Assembly: GCF_900450765.1 (NCBI RefSeq)
Contig: NZ_UGGU01000003.1
Span: 620,001 to 684,000 of the forward strand
Reading direction: 5' to 3'
DNA length: 64,000 nucleotides
DNA from: Fusobacterium necrogenes
GTDB taxonomy: Bacteria > Fusobacteriota > Fusobacteriia > Fusobacteriales > Fusobacteriaceae
Positions 42,940-53,504 of the stretch are shown here, piece after piece. The first letter of the stretch is position 1; each line of letters opens with the position of its first letter. The notes under the pieces were generated by a model. That model saw only the letters and a list, made by a program, of their open reading frames with translations, searched no databases and had not been told where the DNA came from. A program made the position numbers and the translations under genes.

Positions 42940-44181
42940 ATGGATAAACAGATTGAAAATTATGTAGAACTTGCTATTAGAAAAGGAATTAATATTCAAA
43001 AAGGACAGATTTTAATAATTAATTCTCCAGTAGAAACTTATGATTTTAGTAGAAAATTAGCTGAAAAAGCATACGAGTTAGGAGCTAGTGAAGTGGTAAT
43101 TCACTGGAGTGATGAAGTATGTACAAAATATAGATATCTTTATGGAAAAGAAGAGATATTTGATATTTTTCCAGATTGGCAAAGAGAATCTATTGAATAT
43201 TATAGAAAGAAAGGAGCAGCTTTTATAAGTGTGTATTCATCAGATCCAGATATATTAAAAGATGTAGATAAAGAAAGAGTTGCTAGATATCAAAAAGTTA
43301 GAAGTTTAGCACTAAAAGAGCATTATAATGAAATGATGGGGAATAGTAATCAGTGGTGTGTGATATCTGTACCAACAAAGGCTTGGGCAAAAAAAATTTT
43401 TCCAGAGTTAGAAGAAGAAGCTGCTATTTTAGAAATGTGGAAACTTATTTTAAAAATAGTAAGAGCTGATAAAGAGAACCCTATATTAGAATGGGAAAAA
43501 CATTTAAATAGGTTAAAAAGAAGAATAGATTATTTAAATAATAAAAAATTTAAAAAACTTATTTATAAAAACTCTTTTGGAACCAATCTTGAGATAGGTT
43601 TACCTGAGGGACATAGATGGATAAGTGGAGGAGAAAAATCTAAGGCTGGAATAGATTTTGTAGCTAATATTCCAACAGAAGAGATTTTTACTATGCCACA
43701 TAGAGAAAAAGTAAATGGAACTGTAGTTAGTAGTAAACCATTTATATATGCTGGAAATATAATTGATGATTTTTCTTTCATATTTAAAGATGGGAAGATA
43801 GTGGAATATTCTGCTAAGATAGGAAAAGAGATCTTAGGTAATCTCTTAGATATGGATGAAGGAGCTCGATATTTAGGGGAAGTAGCTTTAGTAGAATATG
43901 ATTCTCCTATATCTAAATCAGAGAAGATTTTTTATAATACTCTTTTTGATGAAAATGCTTCTTGCCATTTAGCACTAGGATCTGCCTATCCAATTTGTAT
44001 AGAAAACTCAAATGAGCAATCTGAACAAGAGTTAAAAGCTAGAGGAGTTAATAATTCTCTTATTCATGAGGATTTTATGATAGGAACAAGTGATATGGAA
44101 ATTATTGGGGTAGATGTTGATGGAAAGGAAATTATCCTCATGAAGAATGGAAATTTTTTATTTGATCCAACTTTATCTTAA
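42940..44181 (+). CDS. M29-family metallo-aminopeptidase
   Basis: The 413-residue cytoplasmic protein resembles aminopeptidase T/AmpS. The metal-site elements are IPTEE, LGEVALVEY, FDENASCHLALG and HEDFMIGTSDMEIIG, which supply the Glu, His and Asp ligands of the two-metal centre. It releases N-terminal amino acids from peptides. Length is normal and the ribosome site is TAAGGAGG. It is coupled to the preceding hydrolase-fold gene. Confidence 0.93.
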   Translation: MDKQIENYVELAIRKGINIQKGQILIINSPVETYDFSRKLAEKAYELGASEVVIHWSDEVCTKYRYLYGKEEIFDIFPDWQRESIEYYRKKGAAFISVYSSDPDILKDVDKERVARYQKVRSLALKEHYNEMMGNSNQWCVISVPTKAWAKKIFPELEEEAAILEMWKLILKIVRADKENPILEWEKHLNRLKRRIDYLNNKKFKKLIYKNSFGTNLEIGLPEGHRWISGGEKSKAGIDFVANIPTEEIFTMPHREKVNGTVVSSKPFIYAGNIIDDFSFIFKDGKIVEYSAKIGKEILGNLLDMDEGARYLGEVALVEYDSPISKSEKIFYNTLFDENASCHLALGSAYPICIENSNEQSEQELKARGVNNSLIHEDFMIGTSDMEIIGVDVDGKEIILMKNGNFLFDPTLS

Positions 44182-44220
44182 CTTTAAATCAATAAATTTA
44201 TTTTTGATATAGTAAAAAAT

Positions 44221-44257
44221 AAGAGTAGCTTTTGTTCTTTGAATAAAAGTTACTCTT
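44221..44257. terminator. Hairpin after the M29 gene, related to the element at 34143-34293
   Basis: AAGAGTAGCTTTT (44221-44233) pairs with AAAAGTTACTCTT (44245-44257) with one G-T pair and an 11-nt loop. The sequence from the loop through the right arm matches about 34 of 41 positions in the right end of the 34-kb element, and several of the differences are transitions. The rest of the 261-bp gap up to katG shows no gene. Confidence 0.6.
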
Positions 44258-44442
44258 AAATTATTTAAATTTTCTAAATTTTAACTTAAACAGATTTTAT
44301 TATAATATTTAAGAAAAATAAACTATCTATAGTTATAATATTGATTTGCTATCAAATTTCTTAAAAAAGAGGAGATATGGTTTTGATAGCTTAGTAGTTC
44401 TATAGAAAGTTATACTCTATATTTATTGCCAAAAGTTTTTAG

Positions 44443-46655
<2,213 letters not shown>

Positions 46656-46739
46656 CTATCATTTTAAAATAAATAAAAATATATATTATCAATATAAAAT
46701 ACTTTTATTATCATTTATTTTGATTTTGAAAATATATAT

Positions 46740-46811
46740 GAATTAACTTTTGAAGATAAAGTTAATTCAACTAGCACAAAAATAGTTTGATATAAAACTA
46801 TTTTTGTGCTA
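46740..46811. promoter_or_regulatory. Two adjacent perfect palindromes upstream of the MarR gene
   Basis: First: GAATTAACTTT (46740-46750) and AAAGTTAATTC (46758-46768), 7-bp spacer. Second: TAGCACAAAAATAGTTT (46772-46788) and AAACTATTTTTGTGCTA (46795-46811), 17-bp arms with a 6-bp spacer. The second ends 21 bp before the marR start. Neither is followed by a proper T-tract, so operator sites for the MarR-type regulator are more likely than terminators. Confidence 0.55.
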
Positions 46812-46832
46812 AACTATAAATAGGGTGATGTA

Positions 46833-47267
46833 ATGGAGGATATAAAAATAAGAAATACACTTTTAAGTTATATTAGTAGAGCTCATCACATGGGAGGAGC
46901 TTATGTAGAGATACTTTTAAAGAAAAAAGGAATAAAAAACTTAGGACATTCACATATAAGGATTATTATTATATTGAGTGTATATAAAAGGGTTTCAATG
47001 AAAGAAATAAGTGAAATGATAAGTAAAGATAAGTCTACAGTAACTACATTAGTTAAAAAGTTAGAAAAGTTAAAATATGTAAAAAAGAGTGTTTGTAGAA
47101 AAGATAGAAGAATAACTTTTCTTGAATTAGAAGAAAGAGCGGAAGAGATAATAGAAACAGTTTTTCAAGTAGCTGGACTTTTTCAAAGAAAGGTAGAAAG
47201 TATATTAACGAAAGAAGAAATAGATAATTTATTTTTTATAATGGAAAAATTAGTAAAGAATTTTTAG
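46833..47267 (+). CDS. MarR-family transcription regulator
   Basis: The 144-residue protein has a winged helix-turn-helix with the MarR recognition region VSMKEISEMISKDKSTVTTLVKKLEKLKYVKK and a basic wing (RKDRR), flanked by dimerisation helices. It starts 31 bp before a MATE efflux pump gene, a layout like mepR-mepA in Staphylococcus, where the MarR protein represses itself and the pump. The palindromes at 46740-46811 are likely binding sites. It might also affect divergent katG. The inducer is unknown. Confidence 0.92.
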   Translation: MEDIKIRNTLLSYISRAHHMGGAYVEILLKKKGIKNLGHSHIRIIIILSVYKRVSMKEISEMISKDKSTVTTLVKKLEKLKYVKKSVCRKDRRITFLELEERAEEIIETVFQVAGLFQRKVESILTKEEIDNLFFIMEKLVKNF

Positions 47268-47298
47268 AATATTTTAGTATTTTCAAGGAGAGGATCAA

Positions 47299-48663
47299 AT
47301 GGAGCAAAAACATCAACTTATGGGAACTGAAAAAATTACTAAACTATTGATACAGTTTTCACTACCAGCAATAATAGGAATGTTAGTAAACGCTTTATAC
47401 AACATCGTAGATAGAATTTATATAGGAAATATTGAAAAAGTAGGTCATATAGCAATAGCTGGAGTAGGGATAACTTTTCCAATCGTAATTTTTGTATTTG
47501 GATTTTCTATATTAATAGGGCTTGGTTCTGCAACAAATGTTTCTCTAAATTTAGGAAGGAAAAAAAAGGATGAAGCAGAGAAATTTTTGAGTGTAGCTAT
47601 TTTTTTTGGGCTAATAATATCTTTAATATTGATGTTAATAGTTTTATGGAAGGTTGAATGGTTGGTTAATATTCTAGGTGGAAGTGAAAGAACAGGTATA
47701 TATGCTATTCAGTATCTGAGAATCCTAGCTTTTGGATTTCCTGCTGCTGTAGTAGGGTATGTAGCTAATGCTTGTATTCGTTCAGATGGAAATCCTAAGA
47801 TGGCCATGGTTACTTTACTTATAGGAGCAATAACAAATATAGTACTAGATCCAATATTTATATTTTATTTTAAAATGGGAGTAAGAGGAGCAGCATGGGC
47901 AACTATTATTTCTCAATATATTTCTGGAATTTGGGCCATTTATTATTTTTATTCAAAATTTAGTGGAATGAAATTATATAGAAAAAATTTCAAATTAAAT
48001 CTAAATAAAATTAAGAGTATAATCTCATTAGGGAGTGCTCCTTTTGCAATTCAAATAGGAGCTAGTGTAGTAAATTATACATATAATAGTACATTAAAAA
48101 TTTATGGTGGAGATTCTGGGATAGGAGCTATGGCGATAGTTCAAGCAGTAATAACATTTATAGCTATGCCGATTTTTGGTATAAATCAAGGATTGCAACC
48201 AATATTAGGATATAATTATGGAGCTAAGCTTTACTTAAGAGTAAGAGAAGCTTTGTTTAAAGCTATTTTTGCAGCTACAGCCTTATGTATTGTAGATTTC
48301 TTAGCTATTCAATTTTTATCGAAGTATTTTATTAATATATTTACTCAAGAAAAAGAACTAGTAAAAATAGCTACAATAGGACTGAAAATACAAACTTTTA
48401 TGCTGCCAATAGTTGGATTTCAAATAATTTCTTCTATTTATTTTCAAGCTATAGGAAAGCCAAAAATGAGTTTTTTTGTTAGTCTTACAAGGCAAATAAT
48501 AGTTCTTATTCCTTGTATTTTAATAATGTCTAAATTATTCGGAGTAAAAGGAGTATGGTATGCTGGTCCTACGTCAGATTTTATAGCTACGGTATTAACG
48601 TTCATATTTATTAAGATAGAATTAAAACATTTAAAAAAGTTGCAAGAAAAAGTAGAGAGTTAG
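47299..48663 (+). CDS. MATE-family efflux pump (MepA-like)
   Basis: The 454-residue protein has twelve membrane helices and starts MEQKHQLMGTEKITKLLIQFSLPAIIGMLVNALYNIVDRIYIG, as in MepA-type MATE pumps. Later parts such as GINQGLQPILGYNYGA and ASIYFQAIGKPK-like segments fit. It exports cationic drugs or metabolites using a sodium or proton gradient. It probably forms an operon with the MarR gene and ends in its own terminator. Substrates cannot be predicted. Confidence 0.93.
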   Translation: MEQKHQLMGTEKITKLLIQFSLPAIIGMLVNALYNIVDRIYIGNIEKVGHIAIAGVGITFPIVIFVFGFSILIGLGSATNVSLNLGRKKKDEAEKFLSVAIFFGLIISLILMLIVLWKVEWLVNILGGSERTGIYAIQYLRILAFGFPAAVVGYVANACIRSDGNPKMAMVTLLIGAITNIVLDPIFIFYFKMGVRGAAWATIISQYISGIWAIYYFYSKFSGMKLYRKNFKLNLNKIKSIISLGSAPFAIQIGASVVNYTYNSTLKIYGGDSGIGAMAIVQAVITFIAMPIFGINQGLQPILGYNYGAKLYLRVREALFKAIFAATALCIVDFLAIQFLSKYFINIFTQEKELVKIATIGLKIQTFMLPIVGFQIISSIYFQAIGKPKMSFFVSLTRQIIVLIPCILIMSKLFGVKGVWYAGPTSDFIATVLTFIFIKIELKHLKKLQEKVES

Positions 48664-48714
48664 CTATTATGTATCTAAATAAATTTTTATTTTAATGTGG
48701 AGTGATTATAGAAA

Positions 48715-48762
48715 AAGAGATTATTGCAAGAATTTGAATTGCAATGATCTCTTTTCTTTTTT
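48715..48762 (+). terminator. Terminator after the MATE gene
   Basis: A 15-bp stem AAGAGATTATTGCAA (48715-48729) and TTGCAATGATCTCTT (48739-48753), with one wobble pair and a 9-nt loop, is followed by TTCTTTTTT. Confidence 0.88.
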
Positions 48763-48797
48763 ACAAAAGTATTAAAAAATTATGATTAAACTAAAAG

Positions 48798-48826
48798 TTG
48801 TAAAATTTAAGATAATAATGTATAAT
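48798..48826 (+). promoter_or_regulatory. Promoter of the ktrB-ktrA operon
   Basis: TTGTAA (48798-48803), 17-bp spacer, perfect TATAAT (48821-48826), about 44 bp before the ktrB start. Confidence 0.7.
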
Positions 48827-48869
48827 GTTTAGGATAAGTGAGTATTAAGAAAAAGGGAGATCAAATATA

Positions 48870-50204
48870 ATGAAAGAATATATAAAGAAACTTTCCCCAT
48901 CAAGAAAATTGATTTTAGGATTTTTAGTTGCGATATTGATAGGAACGTTTCTACTTATGATGCCATTTTCTCTCAATGAAGGAGAAAAATTGAGCTTTTT
49001 ATCTTCATTATTTACAATTGTTTCAGCCATATGTGTAACAGGACTTACAGTTGTAGATACAGCTACTGTATTTTCATCTATTGGAACTACTATAATAATA
49101 TTTTTCATACAGTTAGGTGGATTAGGAGTAATGACATTTTCATCAATAATATTTTTAGCTACTGGAAAAAAAATGACTTTTTATGAAAGAGAATTACTTA
49201 AAGAAGAAAGAAATGCTGACAATAGTGGAGAAATTGCAGAATTTATAAAAAAATTATTGCTTATAGTACTTTCAATAGAAACAATAGGAGCTATTATATT
49301 GACTACACAATTTATGCAGAAAATGCCTTTAGGAAAATCTATATACTTTGGAATTTTTCATTCAATATCAGCTTTTTGTAATGCCGGATTTGCACTTTTT
49401 TCTAATAATTTAGAAAATTTTGCTTCAAATATTGTGGTGAATTTGACTATAGGTTATTTGATAACTTTAGGTGGAATAGGCTTTGCTGTAATTACCTCTT
49501 TTATTGTAGTAGTAAGAAATGGAATAGATAGATTTAATTTAACTTCTAAAATGGCAATTTTAGTATCTATAATTTTGACATTTATTGGAATGTTACTATT
49601 TTTTATATTAGAATTTTCTAATCCTACTACAATAGGAAACATGAATTTTTTTCAAAAGATTTTAGCTTCATACTTTCAAAGTGTAACTTTACGTACAGCA
49701 GGATTTAATACGGTTCCTCTAGGAAATCTAAGAGAAGCTACTATATTTATTAGTTGTATTTTGATGTTTATTGGAGCTTCACCAGGTTCTACAGGTGGTG
49801 GAATTAAGACAACCACATTTGGTGTAATTATGTTCTATGTTATAGGAATTGCTAAGAAAAAAGAAAATATTGAGGTATTTAAAAGAAGAATAGATTGGGA
49901 GATATTAAATAGAGCATTAGCTATTCTAGTAATAGCAATTACATATGTAGCTTTTATAATTATGTGTATATTAGTATTGGATGATTTTTCTATGGAGCAG
50001 GTAGTTTTCGAAGTCATATCTGCATTTGGTACAGTGGGACTTACCCTAGGTATTACTCCACAATTGAGTGTAATATCGAAACTTCTCATAATTATAACTA
50101 TGTTTATAGGAAGATTAGGACCATTGACATTTGCACTAGCGATTGGTGAAACTAAGAAAAAAGTTATTTCAAAGTATCCAAAGGAGAATATATTAGTAGG
50201 ATAA
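48870..50204 (+). CDS. ktrB: Potassium uptake channel subunit (KtrB/TrkH family)
   Basis: The 444-residue membrane protein has four pore repeats, each with a Gly in the filter: VSAICVTGLTVVD, SAFCNAGFALF, TLRTAGFNTVP and SAFGTVGLTLG. It conducts K+ (often with Na+) and is gated by the KtrA ring encoded next. The length and the SPGSTGGGIKT gating loop place it with KtrB rather than E. coli TrkH. Confidence 0.94.
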   Translation: MKEYIKKLSPSRKLILGFLVAILIGTFLLMMPFSLNEGEKLSFLSSLFTIVSAICVTGLTVVDTATVFSSIGTTIIIFFIQLGGLGVMTFSSIIFLATGKKMTFYERELLKEERNADNSGEIAEFIKKLLLIVLSIETIGAIILTTQFMQKMPLGKSIYFGIFHSISAFCNAGFALFSNNLENFASNIVVNLTIGYLITLGGIGFAVITSFIVVVRNGIDRFNLTSKMAILVSIILTFIGMLLFFILEFSNPTTIGNMNFFQKILASYFQSVTLRTAGFNTVPLGNLREATIFISCILMFIGASPGSTGGGIKTTTFGVIMFYVIGIAKKKENIEVFKRRIDWEILNRALAILVIAITYVAFIIMCILVLDDFSMEQVVFEVISAFGTVGLTLGITPQLSVISKLLIIITMFIGRLGPLTFALAIGETKKKVISKYPKENILVG

Positions 50205-50227
50205 AGTGTAAAATGAGGAGAGAAAAA

Positions 50228-50884
50228 ATGAAACAATATTTGGTTGTAGGTTTAGGAAGATTTGGAACTAGTGTAGCTCAAACCCTTTATGAATCAAATG
50301 AAGAAATACTAGCTATTGATATAGATGAGGAAAAGGTACAAGATTGTATCAATGAAAATATAGTAGATAATGCTATAAGATTAGACTCAACTGATTTAAA
50401 AAGCTTAAAAGAATTGGGTATAGGAAATTATGATATAGCCTTTGTGTGCGTTGGGGATATAGAGCCTAGTATACTAATAACTCTTAATTTAAAGGAATTA
50501 GGAGTGAAAAAAATAATAGCTAAGGCAGTAAGTAAAAGTCACGGAAAAGTTTTAGCAAAAATAGGTGCAAATAAAGTGATTTATCCTGAGGAATATATGG
50601 GACGAAGAGTAGCACAATTAGCTATGGAGCCAAATCTAGTAGAACACTTAAGATTTTCTGCAGATTTTTTATTACTAGAGGTAAAAGCACCATCTGTTTT
50701 TTGGAATAAAAGTATAATTGAATTAGATATTAGAAAAAACTATAATTCAAATGTAGTAGGGATAAAAAAAGAAGATCAGAGTTTTAATCCTAATCCATTA
50801 CCAACTACTGTGATAGAAAAAGGAGATGTACTTTTAGTAATTACAGATAGTAAAACGGCTGATTTTTTTGAAAATTTAAAATAA
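50228..50884 (+). CDS. ktrA: Potassium uptake regulatory subunit KtrA/TrkA
   Basis: Cytoplasmic gating ring for KtrB. ATG 50228 follows GAGGAGAG; an in-frame ATG at 50213 overlaps that ribosome site. The 218-residue protein has an N-terminal nucleotide-binding RCK domain (VVGLGRFGTSVAQTL, then Asp-Ile-Asp at the end of the second strand) and a C-terminal RCK_C domain (about 135-216). One RCK_N plus one RCK_C unit is typical of KtrA, not the duplicated TrkA. It binds ATP/ADP and probably c-di-AMP by family analogy. Confidence 0.94.
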   Translation: MKQYLVVGLGRFGTSVAQTLYESNEEILAIDIDEEKVQDCINENIVDNAIRLDSTDLKSLKELGIGNYDIAFVCVGDIEPSILITLNLKELGVKKIIAKAVSKSHGKVLAKIGANKVIYPEEYMGRRVAQLAMEPNLVEHLRFSADFLLLEVKAPSVFWNKSIIELDIRKNYNSNVVGIKKEDQSFNPNPLPTTVIEKGDVLLVITDSKTADFFENLK

Positions 50885-50899
50885 CTTTAGGAGGATAAA

Positions 50900-52783
50900 A
50901 TGCATAATTTTGATGTCATTGTAGTTGGAGCTGGCCATGCTGGCTGTGAAGCAGCACTCAGTTCAGCTAGAATGGGAGCTAAAACAGCTATTTTTACTAT
51001 TACTTTAGATAATATAGGAGTAATGTCTTGTAATCCATCTATAGGCGGTCCTGCAAAGTCCCATCTAGTAAAAGAAATAGATGCACTTGGCGGAGAGATG
51101 GGAAGAAATATAGATAAAACTTTTGTACAAATTAGAGTTTTAAATACTAAAAAAGGACCAGCTGTAAGAGCTTTAAGAGCACAAGCAGATAAAGTAAAAT
51201 ATGCTAAAGAAATGAAAAAAACTTTAGAAAATTGTCCTAATTTAAATGTCATCCAAGGAATGGTAACAGATCTTGTAATAGAAAATGGTAAAGTGAATGG
51301 AATCAAAATTAGAGAGGGAGTAGAGTATAGATCAAAGATAGTTATACTAGCTACAGGTACTTTTATGAGAGGACTTATTCATATAGGAGAAAATCATTTT
51401 AGTGGAGGAAGAATGGGGGAGCTCTCTTCTGATGATTTACCACTATCTTTAGAAAGAGCAGGAATTAAATTGGGAAGATTTAAAACAGGTACTCCAGCTA
51501 GAGTTGATGGTAGAAGTATAGACTTTACAAAAGTAGAAGAACAGCCTGGAGATAAAGAATTACTAAAATTCTCTAATAGGACAAAGGATGAAGAAATAAA
51601 GAATAGAGAACAGATTTCTTGCTATATAGCATATACTAATGAAGCTGTTCATAATATTATAAAAAATAATAAGCATAGATCCCCTATGTTTAATGGAATA
51701 ATACAAGGAACAGGCCCTAGATATTGCCCATCAATAGAAGATAAAGTTTTTAGATATGAGGATAAAAATCAGCATCATCTATTTTTAGAAAGAGAAGGAA
51801 AAGAAACTAATGAGATATATTTAGGAGGCTTATCTTCGTCTTTACCTACTGATGTACAAGAAGGTCTCTTAAAAAATATTTCTGGACTAGAAGATGCTCA
51901 TATAATGAGATATGCTTATGCAATTGAATATGATTATATTCCACCTCAAGAAATAAAATATTCTTTAGAGAGTAGAACAGTAGAAAATCTTTTTTTAGCT
52001 GGACAAATAAATGGAACTTCTGGATATGAAGAAGCGGCAGCTCAGGGGCTTATAGCAGGAATTAATGCTGTAAGGAAATTACAAGGAAAGGATCCTTTAA
52101 TATTAGATAGAGCAGACTCATATATAGGAACTTTAATAGATGATTTAGTAACAAAGGGAACGAATGAACCTTATAGAATGTTTACAGCTAGAAGTGAGTA
52201 TAGGCTATTATTAAGAGAAGATAATGCAGATTTAAGACTTTCTAAGATAGGCTATGAGATAGGCTTATTATCAGAAGATGAGTATAAAAGGGTACAACAA
52301 AAAGAAAAAGATGTAGAAGAGATAAAAGTTAAATTAGCAACTTATTATGTGGGACCAAGTAATTCTAGAGTGAATGAAGTGTTAGTAAAAAGAGGAGAAG
52401 CTTTACTAAAAGATGGAGTAACATATTTTGAGTTACTTAGAAGACCTACAGTTACTTTTCAAGATATAAAATATATTTCTGAGCTTGGGGAGATGAAGTT
52501 GAGAGATTATCCTAGGGATACTGAATATCAGGTAGAGGTACAGGTAAAATATTCTGGATATATTGAAAGATCTATGAAAATGATAGAAAAGCATAAAAAT
52601 TTAGAAAGTAAAAAGATTCCAGTTGATTTAGATTATGATAGTCTGGAAAATATACCTAAAGAAGCCAAAGACAAGTTAAAGGCTGCAAAGCCACTTAATA
52701 TAGGACAAGCTTCAAGAATATCTGGGGTTTCACCTGCTGATATACAAGTATTATTAATATATTTAAGAGCAAGGGGGAAGTAA
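50900..52783 (+). CDS. mnmG: tRNA uridine-34 modification enzyme MnmG
   Basis: FAD-dependent enzyme that, with MnmE, installs a carboxymethylaminomethyl-type group on the wobble uridine of certain tRNAs. The 627-residue protein has the dinucleotide site [12 protein letters not shown], the signatures [17 protein letters not shown]-like (here [14 protein letters not shown]) and [11 protein letters not shown], and the C-terminal GXXEEAAAQG-type region ([12 protein letters not shown]). All key stretches are present. It forms a pair with rsmG (1 bp apart), the usual gidAB order. Confidence 0.97.
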   Translation: MHNFDVIVVGAGHAGCEAALSSARMGAKTAIFTITLDNIGVMSCNPSIGGPAKSHLVKEIDALGGEMGRNIDKTFVQIRVLNTKKGPAVRALRAQADKVKYAKEMKKTLENCPNLNVIQGMVTDLVIENGKVNGIKIREGVEYRSKIVILATGTFMRGLIHIGENHFSGGRMGELSSDDLPLSLERAGIKLGRFKTGTPARVDGRSIDFTKVEEQPGDKELLKFSNRTKDEEIKNREQISCYIAYTNEAVHNIIKNNKHRSPMFNGIIQGTGPRYCPSIEDKVFRYEDKNQHHLFLEREGKETNEIYLGGLSSSLPTDVQEGLLKNISGLEDAHIMRYAYAIEYDYIPPQEIKYSLESRTVENLFLAGQINGTSGYEEAAAQGLIAGINAVRKLQGKDPLILDRADSYIGTLIDDLVTKGTNEPYRMFTARSEYRLLLREDNADLRLSKIGYEIGLLSEDEYKRVQQKEKDVEEIKVKLATYYVGPSNSRVNEVLVKRGEALLKDGVTYFELLRRPTVTFQDIKYISELGEMKLRDYPRDTEYQVEVQVKYSGYIERSMKMIEKHKNLESKKIPVDLDYDSLENIPKEAKDKLKAAKPLNIGQASRISGVSPADIQVLLIYLRARGK

Positions 52784-52784
52784 A

Positions 52785-53486
52785 GTGAGAGAGCTTTTAA
52801 CATCAGGTTTAAATGTTATAGGTGTAGAATATACAGATAAGAAATTAGATGATCTTTTAAAATATCTTTCAATGTTATTAGAGTATAATACACATACGAA
52901 TTTGACTGCTATGAGGGATAAAGAATCAATAATAGAGAAACACTTTATAGACTCATTACTTCTTCAAAATCTCTTAAAGCAAGATATAAAAACCGCTATT
53001 GATATAGGAACTGGAGCTGGATTTCCTGGTATAGTTTTGGCTATTTTTAATAAAGATATAAATTTTACATTAATGGATTCAATAGGAAAAAAAACAAAAT
53101 TTTTACAGATGGTGAAAGAAGAACTAAATCTTGAGAATGTTGAAATAGTTACTTCAAGAGCTGAAGATTATATATCTGACAAAAAAAGGGAAAGTTATGA
53201 CATAGGGTTTTGTAGAGGCGTTTCAAAACTTAATACAATTTTAGAATATATAGTGCCATTTTTAAAAGTAGGAGGCGTTTTTCTTTCGCAAAAAATGGAA
53301 GGAACTGGAGAGGAAGTTGAGGCTGAAAATGCTTTGAAAATTTTAAAATCGGAGATTGTTAGTATATTTAATTTTGAGTTACCTTTTTCAAAAGACCCTA
53401 GAGTTATAATAAAGATAGAGAAAAAATTAGTAACAGATAGGAAGTATCCAAGAAGAGCAGGGATACCTTTAAAAAGACCTCTATAG
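52785..53486 (+). CDS. rsmG: 16S rRNA (guanine-527-N7)-methyltransferase RsmG
   Basis: The 233-residue SAM-dependent methyltransferase starts at GTG with AAGGGGGAAG upstream, overlapping the end of mnmG. It shows NLTAMRDKESIIEKHFIDSL and the SAM site IDIGTGAGFPGIVLAI, with SRAED later. Loss of RsmG in other bacteria gives low-level streptomycin resistance. It is complete here. Confidence 0.96.
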   Translation: MRELLTSGLNVIGVEYTDKKLDDLLKYLSMLLEYNTHTNLTAMRDKESIIEKHFIDSLLLQNLLKQDIKTAIDIGTGAGFPGIVLAIFNKDINFTLMDSIGKKTKFLQMVKEELNLENVEIVTSRAEDYISDKKRESYDIGFCRGVSKLNTILEYIVPFLKVGGVFLSQKMEGTGEEVEAENALKILKSEIVSIFNFELPFSKDPRVIIKIEKKLVTDRKYPRRAGIPLKRPL

Positions 53487-53504
53487 GAGAAAAGGAGAGA
53501 GGAA

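Noticed and set aside
44370-44410. Further fragment of the AAA/PDDEXK gene (TTTTGATAGCTTAG resembles CTTTGATAGCTTAG at 13484)
   Set aside because: The match is under 20 bases in a low-complexity A+T background and has no second matching piece, so chance is likely.
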